64,000 nucleotides of DNA. It comes from Melastoma dodecandrum. Taxonomy: Eukaryota; Streptophyta; Magnoliopsida; Myrtales; Melastomataceae. Both the position numbers and the translations under genes were made by a program. Under the pieces are notes generated by a model. The model worked only from the letters and a program-made list of their open reading frames with translations, did no database searches and had not been told where the DNA came from. Below are positions 1 through 11,625 of this stretch, piece after piece (within the stretch, counting starts at the first letter, position 1; each line of letters starts with the position of its first letter). The stretch is from assembly GCA_029817715.1 (NCBI GenBank), contig JARUPY010000474.1, forward strand, positions 2,356,001 through 2,420,000. The letters run 5' to 3'.

Positions 1-1487
1 ATAACACCAGGAGCGGACTCACTCGTGATCCTCCCCCTCCATTAGATGGAAATGAGCAGAATCCACCAGTCGACCGAATGTCCCCATCAATGCCTATGAC
101 CTCCCGATCTCCTACCTGGAGAGCGAATGCGGTATACGCAATGAATCCTGCAGACGATGAAGTAGAGGTTCAGGACGAGACGTACAGGTACGCGAGTGCC
201 ATACTCCCTCGTCGACCTGGTAAAGAACCTGTTGAGGAGATTCCTCCAGGAGAAACTCCCATAATGGGAAATTTACCACGGGCAGAGAGCTTCTACACTA
301 ATGTCTTAGTGAACCCTCAGCCACCTCGAGTAACTCCGAGGGTGCCGTATCCTCCAGATAAAGTGGGATATGTCCGAGAGCAGTTCGACCCCGTTCCTCC
401 ACCACTACCGAATCTGAGGGAGACGATCGCTCAGGTTTTGGAGCAGATGGTACCTGGAGCGGTTAGGCAAGAGGACCTTGGTTTATACAGGAGTTCCTAC
501 CCTGCCTATATTGACAGAGAATATCCTCTTCCTAGGAGGTACAGGGTGCCTGACTTTACCCGTTTTTCGGGGGAAGATGAGATGACGCCCGTAGAACATG
601 CAGGGGATGCTGCAGCAAACGATTTTTGGAAGCTAAAGCTCTTCCCGAACTCTCTCACAGGAGCCCTTTACATGGTACGCAAGTATACCTCCTGGATCAG
701 TGACAACATGGGCAGAGATGCAGTCTTCTTTTATGAAGGCATTCGCACGGTTAGACACGTCCATGCCAATCTTTGAAGTAATGCGACTTAAGCAAGCCGC
801 CGGAGAACATCCAGGGCAGTTCCTTATGCGCCTGCGAAAAGCGCTACTACGCTGTAGACCTGCGATTCTGAAAGGAATCAGCTGATGATCGCATTAAGCG
901 CGTTGTTTATGCCTTCCAAGAAAAAGCTGCAGGGATGGAGGTTTAATTACCTGTATGACTTGGCCATAAGGGCAACAAAGTACCATCAGTTACTAATGGA
1001 AGAGGCGCAGGCTAAGCATGCCTTTCAGCTCGAAACCTTTGAGGTAGATATGGCCGAATTCGTGAAAGGCGAAGCGACGGTTTGTGAACCCCTCGCAAGA
1101 AAAAACTCCAAAGCTAAAGCGTCTCAAAAGTCCAACAAAGAAAGAAAATATTCGTTCGACGTAGACAAGGCGGATGCAATTTTTTATTGGCTCATTCAAC
1201 GGAAACGCATTAAGCTCAAACCGGCCCATAGAGTTCCCCAAACAGAGAGGGAAAAGACTAGAAATTATTGTAAATGGCATGGGTCATTTACACATACGAC
1301 CAGAGACTGCTTGTCATTCAGGAATATAATCCAGGACCTTATAGAGTCCAAGGAATTATGTTTCCCTGAGGTTGACGAAGTGACAATAGTCAATGATAGA
1401 CCTTTTGACGATGAAGTAGCTATCCATATGTTTGATGTTGCCGATGTAGACATCAATTTCATCGAAACTAATATAGATCATCATTCC
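1..1487 (+). pseudogene. gag of old gypsy element, broken
   Basis: Gag structural protein of an LTR retrotransposon, spread over three frames: 78-776, 700-885 and 885-1487. The first part is proline-rich and ends in a gag core stretch (FWKLKLFPNSLTGA). The frame then shifts near 690-700 and the gag core resumes with TWAEMQSSFMKAFA. A second shift at about 880 leads to the C-terminal part, which carries a zinc-knuckle-like motif, C-x2-WH-x4-HTTRDC, near 1268-1312. Part of the gag core appears deleted around 595-615, because the usual stretch between VEH and the FWKL block is missing. The reading frame is interrupted at 1488 by the Ogre LTR. Not functional. Confidence 0.85.
1483..1487. other. 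Ogre target site duplication, left
   Basis: ATTCC immediately before the TG of the 5' LTR. The same five bases follow the 3' LTR at 24585-24589. A perfect 5-bp duplication is what Ty3/gypsy integrases generate. Confidence 0.95.
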
Positions 1488-4400
1488 TGTAATACCTCAA
1501 AAAGAAATTGTGCTCATGGGCCAAAGCCCAACATTTGTTTTGAAATGGCCAAAGCCTAACTCTAGGATCCATTTTACACAAGTCATAAATAATAAAGGTA
1601 AACAAACAGCCGACGATATGTTTATCAACAGTAGCGGCAAAAAAAAAAACAACATCTTTTGCACTAACAACAACATTAGTGAGAAGAAACAGCATCTACA
1701 GTTGGAACCCCTAACGTAATGGTTCGAAGCTGCCTGCTACCGAGTTTCGCAATGTCTTTCACCCACACGAACAGTTCTGCATCTTCTACTCATAGCCTTG
1801 ACATATCCTACTTTGATCAAATTCATGGCGTCTGCTGCGGCTGCGGCTGATACCGCCCAAAAAGCATAGCAGAAGACGAATGTCCGAGTCTCTGGCGATG
1901 GTAAGGTGGGCGGCAATATGCCTCGAATGAAGAAGACAGAAAGTTTCTTGTGTAGTTGATGGCTCCAGTAGGACACTAAACCATAGATCAGGTTCTTCTC
2001 GAGATTTTGCTCCGTAATGCCGTCTCCACATCAGCTTCAGCAGAGCCATCAACAAGTGTTCCAATTCCAGAAGCAATAGCAATTTGCTGCAGCTGCTGCT
2101 GCTGTCGAAGCAATACTCCAGCAGCCAGCAATGGAAGCATCTACAGAAGTCACCTTGGTGCTTCAACCACTGCTACAGCCAAATATCCTAGTTCGTTGTT
2201 TTCATTACTGCAACATATTCAAAGTAATAGTAGTCCGACTCAATCTCCTCCTCAATGGAAGGGCTCCACCAGGCTATCTTCTTCCTCGGCACTGTCGACC
2301 CTTGCCCCTACGACCACAACATCGTCCTCTGTTAAATTTCCCTCTCAACAGTCTATCCATGTTCAGTAGAGTCAAACACACATCTCTTTTGCTAATGGAA
2401 ATTCCAACCCAAAACAAAAGAGAGGAAGAGGCCAAATCATTTGCCAAACCCAATCCACAAAAACCACAACAACACAGCCCAACCCCAAAGTTGAAGGTTG
2501 ACCCAGTCCGAGATAAAAGAGAAAAGGGAGCCAAGCCATTTGCTAAAACTCAAGATAGCCCAATCCACAATCCAACCCAAACCAAAAGAAGGAACAAGGC
2601 TCACCTTTTCCCCCCGACAAGAATCTGTTGCAGGGCAATCCCCGACTTTCCCGTGTCCCAAATCTCCTGAACAACCACACCAAATCCCCCACATTAATGC
2701 CTGCAGAAGATTAAAGCAAACGAATTACAAACAACTTCCTTAAATCCCAACAAAATGGGATGAATTCCAACGATACTAGTAAAAATGGAACGAAACTCAG
2801 GCTCCAGTTGAAGAGAATAGGGGGGAATAAAACAGTGAAAATTCTTACCAATCATTTGGAGGGGGATTTTCATTTCTTTTAAGGAGGGAAGCAGAGGAGA
2901 TTGACGGAGCTATCGTCTCTCTCCCTTCTTCCTTCACTTCTTGCAACGGCCACAGCACCCCGGTAGTTGCCCAGCTCCTCCCTTCAGCCGTCTCCTTGCC
3001 AAGGTAAGAGGAGTCAGCCGTGGAAATTCCCCCCCTCGTCGACCAACCCAAAGCAGGACAATCAACAACAACAGCGAAGAATCATTCCTCAGGTGGCGAC
3101 AAGTTTCAGTCCTCCTGGACTCGATATGGGCAACGCCAACCTGTAAGAATACCCCTGACCTTTTCGAGGGCGGCCTGTGGCATGGGAACTCCCTCTTCTG
3201 AAGCAACGGAGACAAGTCGACTCCCCCATTCCGACGAACTGGCCGCTCCCACTTCCCTGCTGACGACGGAGAACTAGCCCAAGCTTTCCGCGGACATCTA
3301 TTAGTGTTGTAGGAAGTCCTCCTTGTATTTTGACCTGTCTCTTTCCGTGCACAGATATTCGTCATGGAGATGGTGGCCTCACCGCAGTTGTGTTCATCCT
3401 CCAAACGACAACAGCTCCTTGTCCCCATACCCTCGCAATTCCCTCTCGAGCCATTTCTCTAAAACCAACTCACCCCAAGTCGAAATTTTCCTTTTCACCC
3501 TCCCTCATACGACCTAAACACCCAACGACCAGTCTAATCCCAGACAGAGCCAAAATCCACTCCTATCTTCCTTCCCAACAGCAGATTCCCGGCGTTCTTC
3601 GACACCCTCTCCCTAGGTCCCAGGTCAAACCGGAGCTCCACTGGCGACACGACGAACCATAGTCTCCTCCCGGAGCTCTACGGCGACAGCGAGCTCGACC
3701 CCTGCAGCCCGTCCCCGGCGACGACAAAGCGAGCAATCTTCTTCATTGGCGTGCCTTAAGACCTACAATCACAGACCCAGTTTGATCGGAAGCGGCGACG
3801 ACCCTCCTTCTCCTCCCTTCTTTTCTGCAAGACAACAATATCAACAAGGCAAAGAGGTTTCGAGGAGTTTGAAGCTGGTCAGCCTCGACTTTGGCGTTTC
3901 CCTCGCAAATATCCAGCGACGAAGTCCTCCCGACATGCACAGGAGTCTCCCATCACGAGCGCGCGTGCTCGGGAGGTGTGGGGTTGGGCTGTTTCCCATC
4001 GCGAGCGCCTTTCCCCCATGAACATCTCCGAAATCCATGTTAAGAAAGCTGCATTCACGGTGAGTCTCCTTCACCATCTGTTTTCTCTGCATTTTACAGC
4101 TCCTTAGACAAATCTAACCTCGTTTGTTGCTCTTGTTTACATGAACGCACGTCGCGGCATCTTTGGGACGTCATAACCGGAGTTAGAGAGCTCAAAATCA
4201 CGCAAATCAGGTCCACCCTCTTCCTATTTCCTCTGTGATTTCATCAATAGCTTCTAGAACTTGTTTGTGCTGTGCATCGTTCGAACTATCTTCGATTGTT
4301 GGAATATACGCATGCGGAAATGAAAATGTTGTTTGCTGTCGCATGTTCTTGACGTTTTCCAACATAACTTTTTTGCTCAGAGCATGGATTGATCTTTTTT

Positions 4401-6795
4401 TTTTTTTTTTTTTTTACTCTTTGGCTTCCTTTCTTGACAGAGAACAACTTCTCTGTTGAAACTTTTTCCAAATATACGCATCTTGCTATTGTTTTTCCTC
4501 CTTGAATGCCGGTTAATGTGGCTGCCCTGTTATGTGCATCCACAGAGCGTGCAGCTGCACTCCATCAGATTTATTTTCGTCTGTGCAGCTCGGATTTGCT
4601 TGAATTGGATTCGTTCCCTTTTTGGCCATTCTATAACTTTCATGTTTTACGTTTTTTCATTTAAGACAGTCTTGGTCGAGTTTTATTTGTTCGAAAGAAA
4701 CGGCTTGATTCTGTGCACGAACGGGATAGCTGTTCTGTTTTTTCGGACACAACTCAAACATCCGAGCTCCGTTCAACCTAAAATTGGTTGGAATGGATCC
4801 CTCTTTAAGTTTTCTAAACCTTTTGTGTTATACGCTTTTCCATTTGACCTACACATCATGGTCAAATCGCTGTTGGAGTGCAGATAGAACTGATGCGCTA
4901 CAGCATTTCTGGGTAGATTCATACTGTTGTACGAAGAAATTCGTATTTCTTTCATCACATGCCCAAATTTTACAAAATTAGTGCCTTTGAAACCATATTT
5001 GACCCCTATACAAATCTTATTCTTTGATTTTTTGTTTTCGGGATCATCTGGTCTGTCCAAAAGTTCGAGAAAGCCAAAGACCTCCATTGTCTTCTATTCT
5101 GTTGCGGCAGCTGGAGTGCCTTGTATACCAGATGACATAATTTACCCATTTGAGCTCCGAATGGACTCAAATTAAAACCCAAAGCTAGATTTCTTAACCT
5201 GCTACAACTTTTATGTTTTTGCATTTGTTAATTTGAGCAATTTTATTCCATGGTCAACTGCGGTCAATCTTGGCCTGTCATACCATTTAGTTGAAACACA
5301 TTCTGTTCGAATGTCTAGATTCTTTGTTTTGCTGGCAGCAGACTACACATCCATCTTTCCTAAAATTTAGCATGCTGCATCATGAGTGAGTTATCTGGCA
5401 TATGACAAAATTTGATGATTTTTTTGGATGAACGAATGAAGAGTTATGAAATTTTCCCTTCCCATTAGTCTGCTGGTCAAGGATTGTTTATGCAAGAGAC
5501 CAAATCATTTTCTTTGCCTTGTAGAATGAGATCCCACCGTTGGATTCATTTGGAATTTTACAGGCTGATTCCACATTAAAATAAGGATCTATAGACTTTC
5601 ATTTCATTTAGATCGGACGATCCTGAGTGAAGTTGTCCTCTCATTTCTGCACCTGCGTGTGCTGCATTCTCGTCTGCACATTACAGCCTACTTTGTGTGT
5701 GTATAATTTTTAATTCCACCGTTAGATTTTGCTGATATTTGTCAAACATGCTTGTCATTAATCTGTTTACTTAATGTATGGTTGGATTTTAATTATCTTG
5801 ACTTAGTAGAGACTTATTCTTGTTTCTTTGATTTCGAATTGTCATTTTGACTTTGAAAATGAAAGCCAACTAACCATATTTATGCTTTTTTTGCATGTAC
5901 ATCACACATGTGACGACGAGAGCTCTCTCGAAATTTCGACAATCTTGAAGACGAAGATTAACTCGAAGGCACGTGTATCAAACCGCGTGGATCTACCCCG
6001 GACTAAAAAACCGCGGGCTCGAAGGCTTAAAGCGGCCCCGAACTTCACCAAAGGTACAAAGGGGAGGTGCGGGCCTCCCCGAGTTTTTATTCAAAGCCCA
6101 CTTGTAACGGATTGCGGGCCCAAGTGCATAGGCTCGCAATCACCGCCCCTTCCCCGCCCTTTTGATCTAAATTATTGTCTGTGGTTGCGTGCGTGACTTA
6201 GGCTTTAGGTTTATACGTCGCATGCCTGGTTTTAATCAAACAAACCTAAATTTGGGTCCAACGCCTGTTAAAACGTCGATAAGAGTCCGGCCCACTCTCG
6301 GATCTGGTCCAACGCCCGTCAATCAAAAGTTAAACATTTTTTGAACAAATCGCCACCCTTTTCGCATGTGTTAGAATACCAAGGTTAGTAAATAGGAATC
6401 CCCGAACCCAGACTCTGATTTTTCCGACTTAAAATCACATTTTTAACTAAGTCGGTGGCGACTCCGAACAAAAGTTTTCCAAAGTAAAACTAAACTTCAC
6501 TACCCTTTTTTCGGAGCCATTTGGGGTGAGGTAACGGCTACTCGAGCCGCTCCTTGGTCCTTCCCCGAAATTCGCGAGCGAGGCCTTACGCATCGTTTCG
6601 CTAGCCGCCTCCCGGGAACTGGAGACGGTTGGCGAAACATCCCGCAGACCCGTTCACGAATCAAGGGAAGGCCCAACCCTGGGCCCCTTTCCGCAGCGTC
6701 CGGCGTTCGAGCCGTAACGCCGACCGGAATGGGCCTCGGGGGAGCAGGCCCGGATCCTCGGGTTGCCCAAACCGCCATCGCGCGCGCTGCATACA
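1488..6795 (+). repeat. Ogre 5' LTR
   Basis: A 5,308-bp long terminal repeat beginning TGTAATACC and ending in TACA. It aligns along its whole length with 19264-24584, with scattered base differences and small indels, for example a longer T run near 4397-4416 here. LTRs hold promoter, transcript start and polyadenylation signals. The first kilobase has coding-like sequence (see the separate entry). The GC-rich last 700 bases probably contain R and U5. The likely TATA position (about 6003-6010) reads CTAAAAAA here, whereas the 3' copy has TATAAAA, so this copy's promoter may be weakened. No intact long ORF was found inside the LTR. Confidence 0.95.
1824..2420 (+). pseudogene. Host-gene-like fragment inside 5' LTR
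   Basis: Coding-like sequence in shifting frames. It includes an alanine-rich start (ASAAAAADTAQKA), then GGNMPRMKKTES, a glutamine/alanine run (HQLQQSHQQVFQFQKQ) and a Ser/Pro/Thr-rich stretch containing QSPPQWKGST and QTHISFANGNSNPK. From memory this composition and order resemble the C-terminal half of TIME FOR COFFEE (TIC)-like plant nuclear proteins. That identification is uncertain and rests on short matches. Stops and frameshifts show it is not a working gene. The same segment is in the 3' LTR at 19604-20200, so it was part of the LTR before this insertion. It could also be chance low-complexity sequence. Confidence 0.4.
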
Positions 6796-6802
6796 TCTCG
6801 GA

Positions 6803-6820
6803 TGGCGACCCTGCTGGGGA
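6803..6820 (+). other. Ogre primer binding site
   Basis: TGGCGACCCTGCTGGGGA lies seven bases after the 5' LTR. It starts with TGG, as expected for pairing with the CCA end of a tRNA. It closely resembles the TGGCGACT-type, tRNA-Arg-matching primer site known in Ogre and other Tat elements. Reverse transcription would start here. Confidence 0.85.
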
Positions 6821-7555
6821 AACTCCGCATGTGGATTCCTACCGAAAGCCTTTTTACCACATGCGGAGAGGAGTTAGTTATCTTCGCATGTAATTGATTG
6901 GCTCGGTGCCTTTTGTATGATCTCCTCCCTGTGTATGTTTACCGCTTTCCTAGGCATACTTCGGTAAGACCCTATACCCGGGACTAGGATTTTTAGGGGG
7001 TCACCGTAAGGCACGGCCTCGCTGCTTCCTGCGGCTTGTAGGCTATGGACCGGGACCCGCCTCCCTTTGTCCGAGGGAGGTCTTAGAAGCCTCCATCCGA
7101 GTCTAGAAATTGCTTGCCCACTGCAGGTACCAGACACCGCACATGCATTTGTCTATTACTAAGTGCCTGTTACTTGTGCAGGGACAGGTTCAGGTACGTG
7201 TTGTATGCGATACCGTAACTTTTGGGTTGGTCATTTTGCAGCGGTTTGGGTTGGTCACAGGGGGGTTTCCGAATTTCTTTTCTCCCTTCCCTAACTCCTT
7301 TTACCGCTTTAATGCATCCATACATGTTCATAATCGCATGAATGCGTTTCAACCTACAATCGTTCTTGTAATATCATACATTCTATTTTACTTGAACACA
7401 ATTGCACAAATCGCATGACGAATCATACTAGGGTTAGGGACTGAACTGTTATCATCTCCGAATGACACCCTATTACGCAGGAAGATTTCATGGAGCCCAT
7501 CTCACTGCGACAGAAGAATATGCCTAACGCCGATCATCTCCACTAGTGGCTGCCG
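6821..7555 (+). other. Ogre untranslated leader
   Basis: A leader of about 735 bases between the primer site and ORF1. I see no intact reading frame of note. An ATG at 7520 opens a frame that stops at 7543, just before the ORF1 homology, so the original ORF1 start may lie here and have been lost. Confidence 0.6.
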
Positions 7556-8670
7556 TTGCTAAGGCCATCCGAGCTCGAGTTCGTGCAGTCCAAGCTCAAA
7601 GGGCTCTTCCACCTCATGCGCTCGGAGTTGGACTGGGCTCTCCTGCAGAACCTGGTGGCGCACTGGGATCCAGACTCCTTTGTCTTTCGCTTTGGAGATT
7701 TGAAGCTGGCGCCGCTCTACGAAGAGTATATCAACCTCGCTGAGATGCCCCACCGCACAGGAATACTGCCCCTGCCTCGGATTGACAAGCCGAAAGACTA
7801 CATAGCGAAGCTTCTTCAGATTTCATCGGCAAGCGTCCCCGGGCTCTTCAACTCCCAAGGAGATATCAGCGTCAAGGACGTCATTGATCTGCAGCTGGTC
7901 CCATTCAACCCGCGCATATGAGAAGGCCAGGGATCAGCACGAGCGTTCATCTTACTGTTCGTCGGGACGATACTGTACCCGCAAAACGAGAAGACAATCA
8001 ACAGGCAAGCTGTCTACATCACCAAGGCAATACTAGAAGATGCTCCTTTCCTGCCCAACCTGATCGGAGAGACCAACTTCAGCCTCACCAACATCGTGCG
8101 TGAAGCCAAGCGAGGAGTCCGCAACCACAGGGTGACCTTCTGCCTAGCCCTGCTGCAAGTATGGTTCTACACGCATCGCGGGATCACGGGAAAAGCCTTC
8201 ACAAGAGAGCACACACCGGGATTGCTCTCCCGCATCGTAGAGCGTGCCCGCCTACCAGTGCGTACATTCATCGGAGTCGACACATTGTTCCGTTCCCGGA
8301 GCCTGCCGACTTCTATCAGAGAGCCCCTTGCTTCGATACGGATGACGTCATCACCTCCTCGACGGACGGGCACTTCATTCCAATCATGGGGTTCGGAGGC
8401 ATCTCCTATTACGCGCCATTCTAAGTTCGACACCAGCTAGGATTGACCCCGAGGACTAGGGCACCTCCACAGCAACTCTTCCAACCACTCAGCCTCGACG
8501 ACAAGGTGGTCAAGACCTCACTCCAGAGGGTGATCGCGCACATCTCCCGCACATGGATGACCCTCACGGAAGAGACCTGCGAACTCCCACCAGAGCCCGA
8601 GGAGAAGGATCGTGCAGCTCAAGCCCAACGTTTCTGGAAGAAGCGTCACTTTCAGTGGGATCGCACCTGA
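7556..8670 (+). pseudogene. Ogre ORF1, broken
   Basis: This is the extra ORF found upstream of gag in Ogre elements; its function is unknown. The N-terminal part (about 7556-7760) contains LVAHWDPDSFVFRFGDLKLA, a pattern like that of the plant mobile domain (aminotransferase-like) family. The frame is broken by TGA at 7919-7921 and then continues in the same frame to a frameshift near 8285-8295. It resumes in frame 1 (DFYQRAPCFDTDDVI), meets TAA at 8422-8424, and ends at TGA 8668-8670 after KKRHFQWDR. The restored length would be near 370 residues. Homology with ORF1 is inferred from position and the motif. Confidence 0.7.
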
Positions 8671-8980
8671 TCAACGACGTCTTCATGCTGCTATCGGGCC
8701 TGCGAGCCCATTCTATCTTTCTTTTCAGTCGACTGTATTTTAACTTTTATGACAATGTCGAACTTATTGGCTTCTATCTAATTCGCTTCCTTTTCTTTTG
8801 GGGTTAAATTCGAGTGATAATGATCTAATCCCTACATTAGACATATCATGCATCATTACATGTCATGCATCCATAGCATCACTATTTGATGCTGATCGAA
8901 TTTTCCTTTGTTCTTAACCAAGGTACTGAGCAATTGCTCCATACCGAAAGCGTCCAAGATACCGTACCATTCGGGCGGTG
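8671..8980 (+). other. Spacer between ORF1 and gag
   Basis: About 310 AT-richer bases with no credible reading frame, separating the two Ogre ORFs. Internal initiation or splicing for the downstream ORF is possible, but nothing in the sequence shows it. Confidence 0.5.
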
Positions 8981-11625
8981 ATGGCTGAAGCTTCAGCAGG
9001 ACCACCGCCAACTCCCATGATCGTGTCCCCGGCAGCGGAAGAAGAAATAGCTCCGGCTGCCGGAGTCACCGTCGCCATCCCGTCAGCTGCCGCCATCGAG
9101 TTCTCAGCTTCGATGGAGTCTGCCTCACCATTCCCCATTTCAGCATTCCCACCGTTGCCCCAGACTATCCTCACTACCGGGCAACCCTCGGAAGGGAGAA
9201 CCTCACCACTGTACATCCCACCGTTGGTTGCATCTACAGCTCCCTTCGATCCTACCTCAAACGTGCCCGCCCAAGGTGCCGGCAATCCTTCACTAGGAGA
9301 CAAGGTGGAGTCTCTCACGGCCGAGCTCTCTTCCTTGAAGACGATGATGGCCGAACTTCTCCAGCGACAGCTGGCAGCCACACCTGCTCCTGCCAACTCC
9401 CAAAATCCCCACCTTCCTCCTGTCATGACGGAACCTCAAGCACCACCATACCCATCCTACCCTAACCTAAACACTTCACTAAACACTTTACCTCCTTACA
9501 ACCCGGTCATGCCCGGATCCGCTACCTCCACAAGCGTAGCATCCTTATATAACCCATACATGCGTGGGACACCCCTTTCCCTTCCTATGACTCAACCTTA
9601 TCGACCTCCATACTACCCACAGCCAACATCCCAAGGCCCAACTCCCTACCCTCCTATGACATTCGGGCCAACTCCCCATGTCCAAACAACAACACCCGGG
9701 CCAACTCCCTATCACCAAACTACCTCTACAACCCCACCTTCAGAATTCCTCCACCAATTGCCACCTCTTCTGTTCTGCATGTGGAACCTGCCTTACCAAG
9801 CCCACGAACCCACAACGCGGCGATCGTCGATGAGCTATTTGGTGAACAACAACAGGCTAGCACTTTCGAGACAAGACTCGAGGCTAGGATTGCCTCAATG
9901 TAGCAAGAGGAGGCTCGCCGCATGGCGAAGTTGGAAGAGCGCCTATACGCCATCCAAGGGTATCGGGCACACAACTGGGAGTACGCCAACTTCCAGATCC
10001 CTCAAATACAAGTCCCGCCAAAGTTCAAGATGCCCGAATTCGAGAAGTTCCGTGGGAATGGTTGCCCGGAACTACATATCAAGCACTTTTGCCACAAAAT
10101 GGCTGTATACCCTGCTGACGACAAATTTCGCATCGCCATGTTTCAAGAAAGCTTGGCGGAATCAGCGCTGCATTGGTACTACACCAAGGATGTTAGCAAG
10201 TATGCAACATTCAAAGACCTAGCTCTTGACTTCCTCAACTACTACAGCTTCAATGTAGAAATGGCGCCAACAATATTGGATTTGCGGAAACTAAAGAGGT
10301 ACCGCACCGAGGACGTCAAGCAGTTTGCCTACGGATTCAGCCATATCGCGTCTCAGCTAAAACCGGCGCTTACAGAGAGGGAGCTCATTGACGAACTCCT
10401 CCAGCTACTTCCACGCGAGTACATGCCCTACATGATCGCGCAGACATTCTCCACCTTCGCCCAAGTAGTCATTAATGCGGACAAGCTCGACGGAGTAAAT
10501 CGAGAAGGGTTAATTACTTCCCCCTCAGCAAAACCGGTAGTGAAGCCTAGGCCAAAGGAGCTTATTGCAGCTGCTGAGCAGAGCAAGCAGTCGATGAGGG
10601 CAACTCCACCCCCGACTTCATACGCGCCAAGGATGTATGTGGCAGCCGCGCTTAGACCTCCAGCCCCGGCTGCAACTCGTTTCAGACCCCCGGTCAATAT
10701 GGTGGGACAACAGCAGCCAAGGCCTGCACAACCAGAGCGCCCCCGGCTTAGACTCGAGGACTTGACTCCAACACCAGATCCATTGGATGTCATGTTCGTC
10801 CGCTTGAGAGATATGGGCTTTATCAAACCCGTGGAAGCCAAGGCCACCAACCCTTCATCTTTCGGATACAACCCCAAGGCGGTTTGTCAGTATTATTCGG
10901 GAGCAATGGGGCATGACACCAAAGATTGTATTGCTCTGAAGTTCAAGATCCAGAATCTGTTGGATGGAGGAGCCATCACATTTTCCGCGCCTGCAGCTGC
11001 CCCAAATGTTAAGAGCAATCCTCTCCCAGAACACGTAAATTATAACGGGGCTAATTTCTTTTCAGTTTTAGCAGAACAAGAAGAAGAGGTGAACATGTAT
11101 GAGTATGAGTACACACCGTCAAGGCGTGTCAATGCCGTAAGCGTCGGTCGTGGTCGAGGTCGAGGCCACAGCCGAGGTCGGGGAAGAGGGAGCGGACTTC
11201 AGCCTAACAGAAAAGCGCAGCCCACAGTTATGCCTGATGGGTCTACGTTGGTTCCCCGTCAGCAACCAAGGACACCATATGTTTACGTTTCGTTGGGATC
11301 AGCACAACCCGAAGCATGTCAGACAGAGTCGTCGCTTGCGACGGAACCAAGGATTCCGGTCGTGATGGGACCTACCTGCACGTCTCTCGGCCCAGAAGTT
11401 GAATTAATTACTCGCTCTGGAAGGGTAGTACCTGCCCCTGAAGCTTCATCTCCAGCTGAATCTTCGAAGCCCAAGGCGCCATCGAATGAACAAATTCGCA
11501 AGTTGATTTATACGGTGAAGGGAAGCGACTATGACATAGTCGAACAGCTCCGAAAGCAGCCGGCCCAAATCTCACTGTTTGACCTCATCCATTCCTCCGA
11601 CAAGCACAGGGATATTGTAGAAGTT
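8981..11625 (+). pseudogene. Ogre gag, broken
   Basis: Capsid/nucleocapsid polyprotein. The start is the ATG at 8981. The first 260 residues are Pro/Ala/Ser-rich (tandem PTPY motifs near 9630-9720). A frameshift near 9760 moves the frame, and a TAG at 9901-9903 follows (IASM*QEEARR). The retrotransposon gag domain spans about 9985-10480 (FEKFRGNGCPELHIKHFCHK; LLPREYMPYMI). A zinc-knuckle-like motif at about 10884-10930 reads CQYYSGAMGHDTKDC, with Tyr where a His is usual. An Arg/Gly-rich RNA-binding-like stretch (GRGRGRGHSRGRGRG) lies near 11146-11190. A last frameshift near 11625 joins to the protease frame. With three lesions, this copy should not yield full Gag. Confidence 0.9.

Noticed and set aside
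993..1280. Open frame on the - strand within the old gag
   Set aside because: It is the shadow of the + strand gag frame, with no domain of its own.
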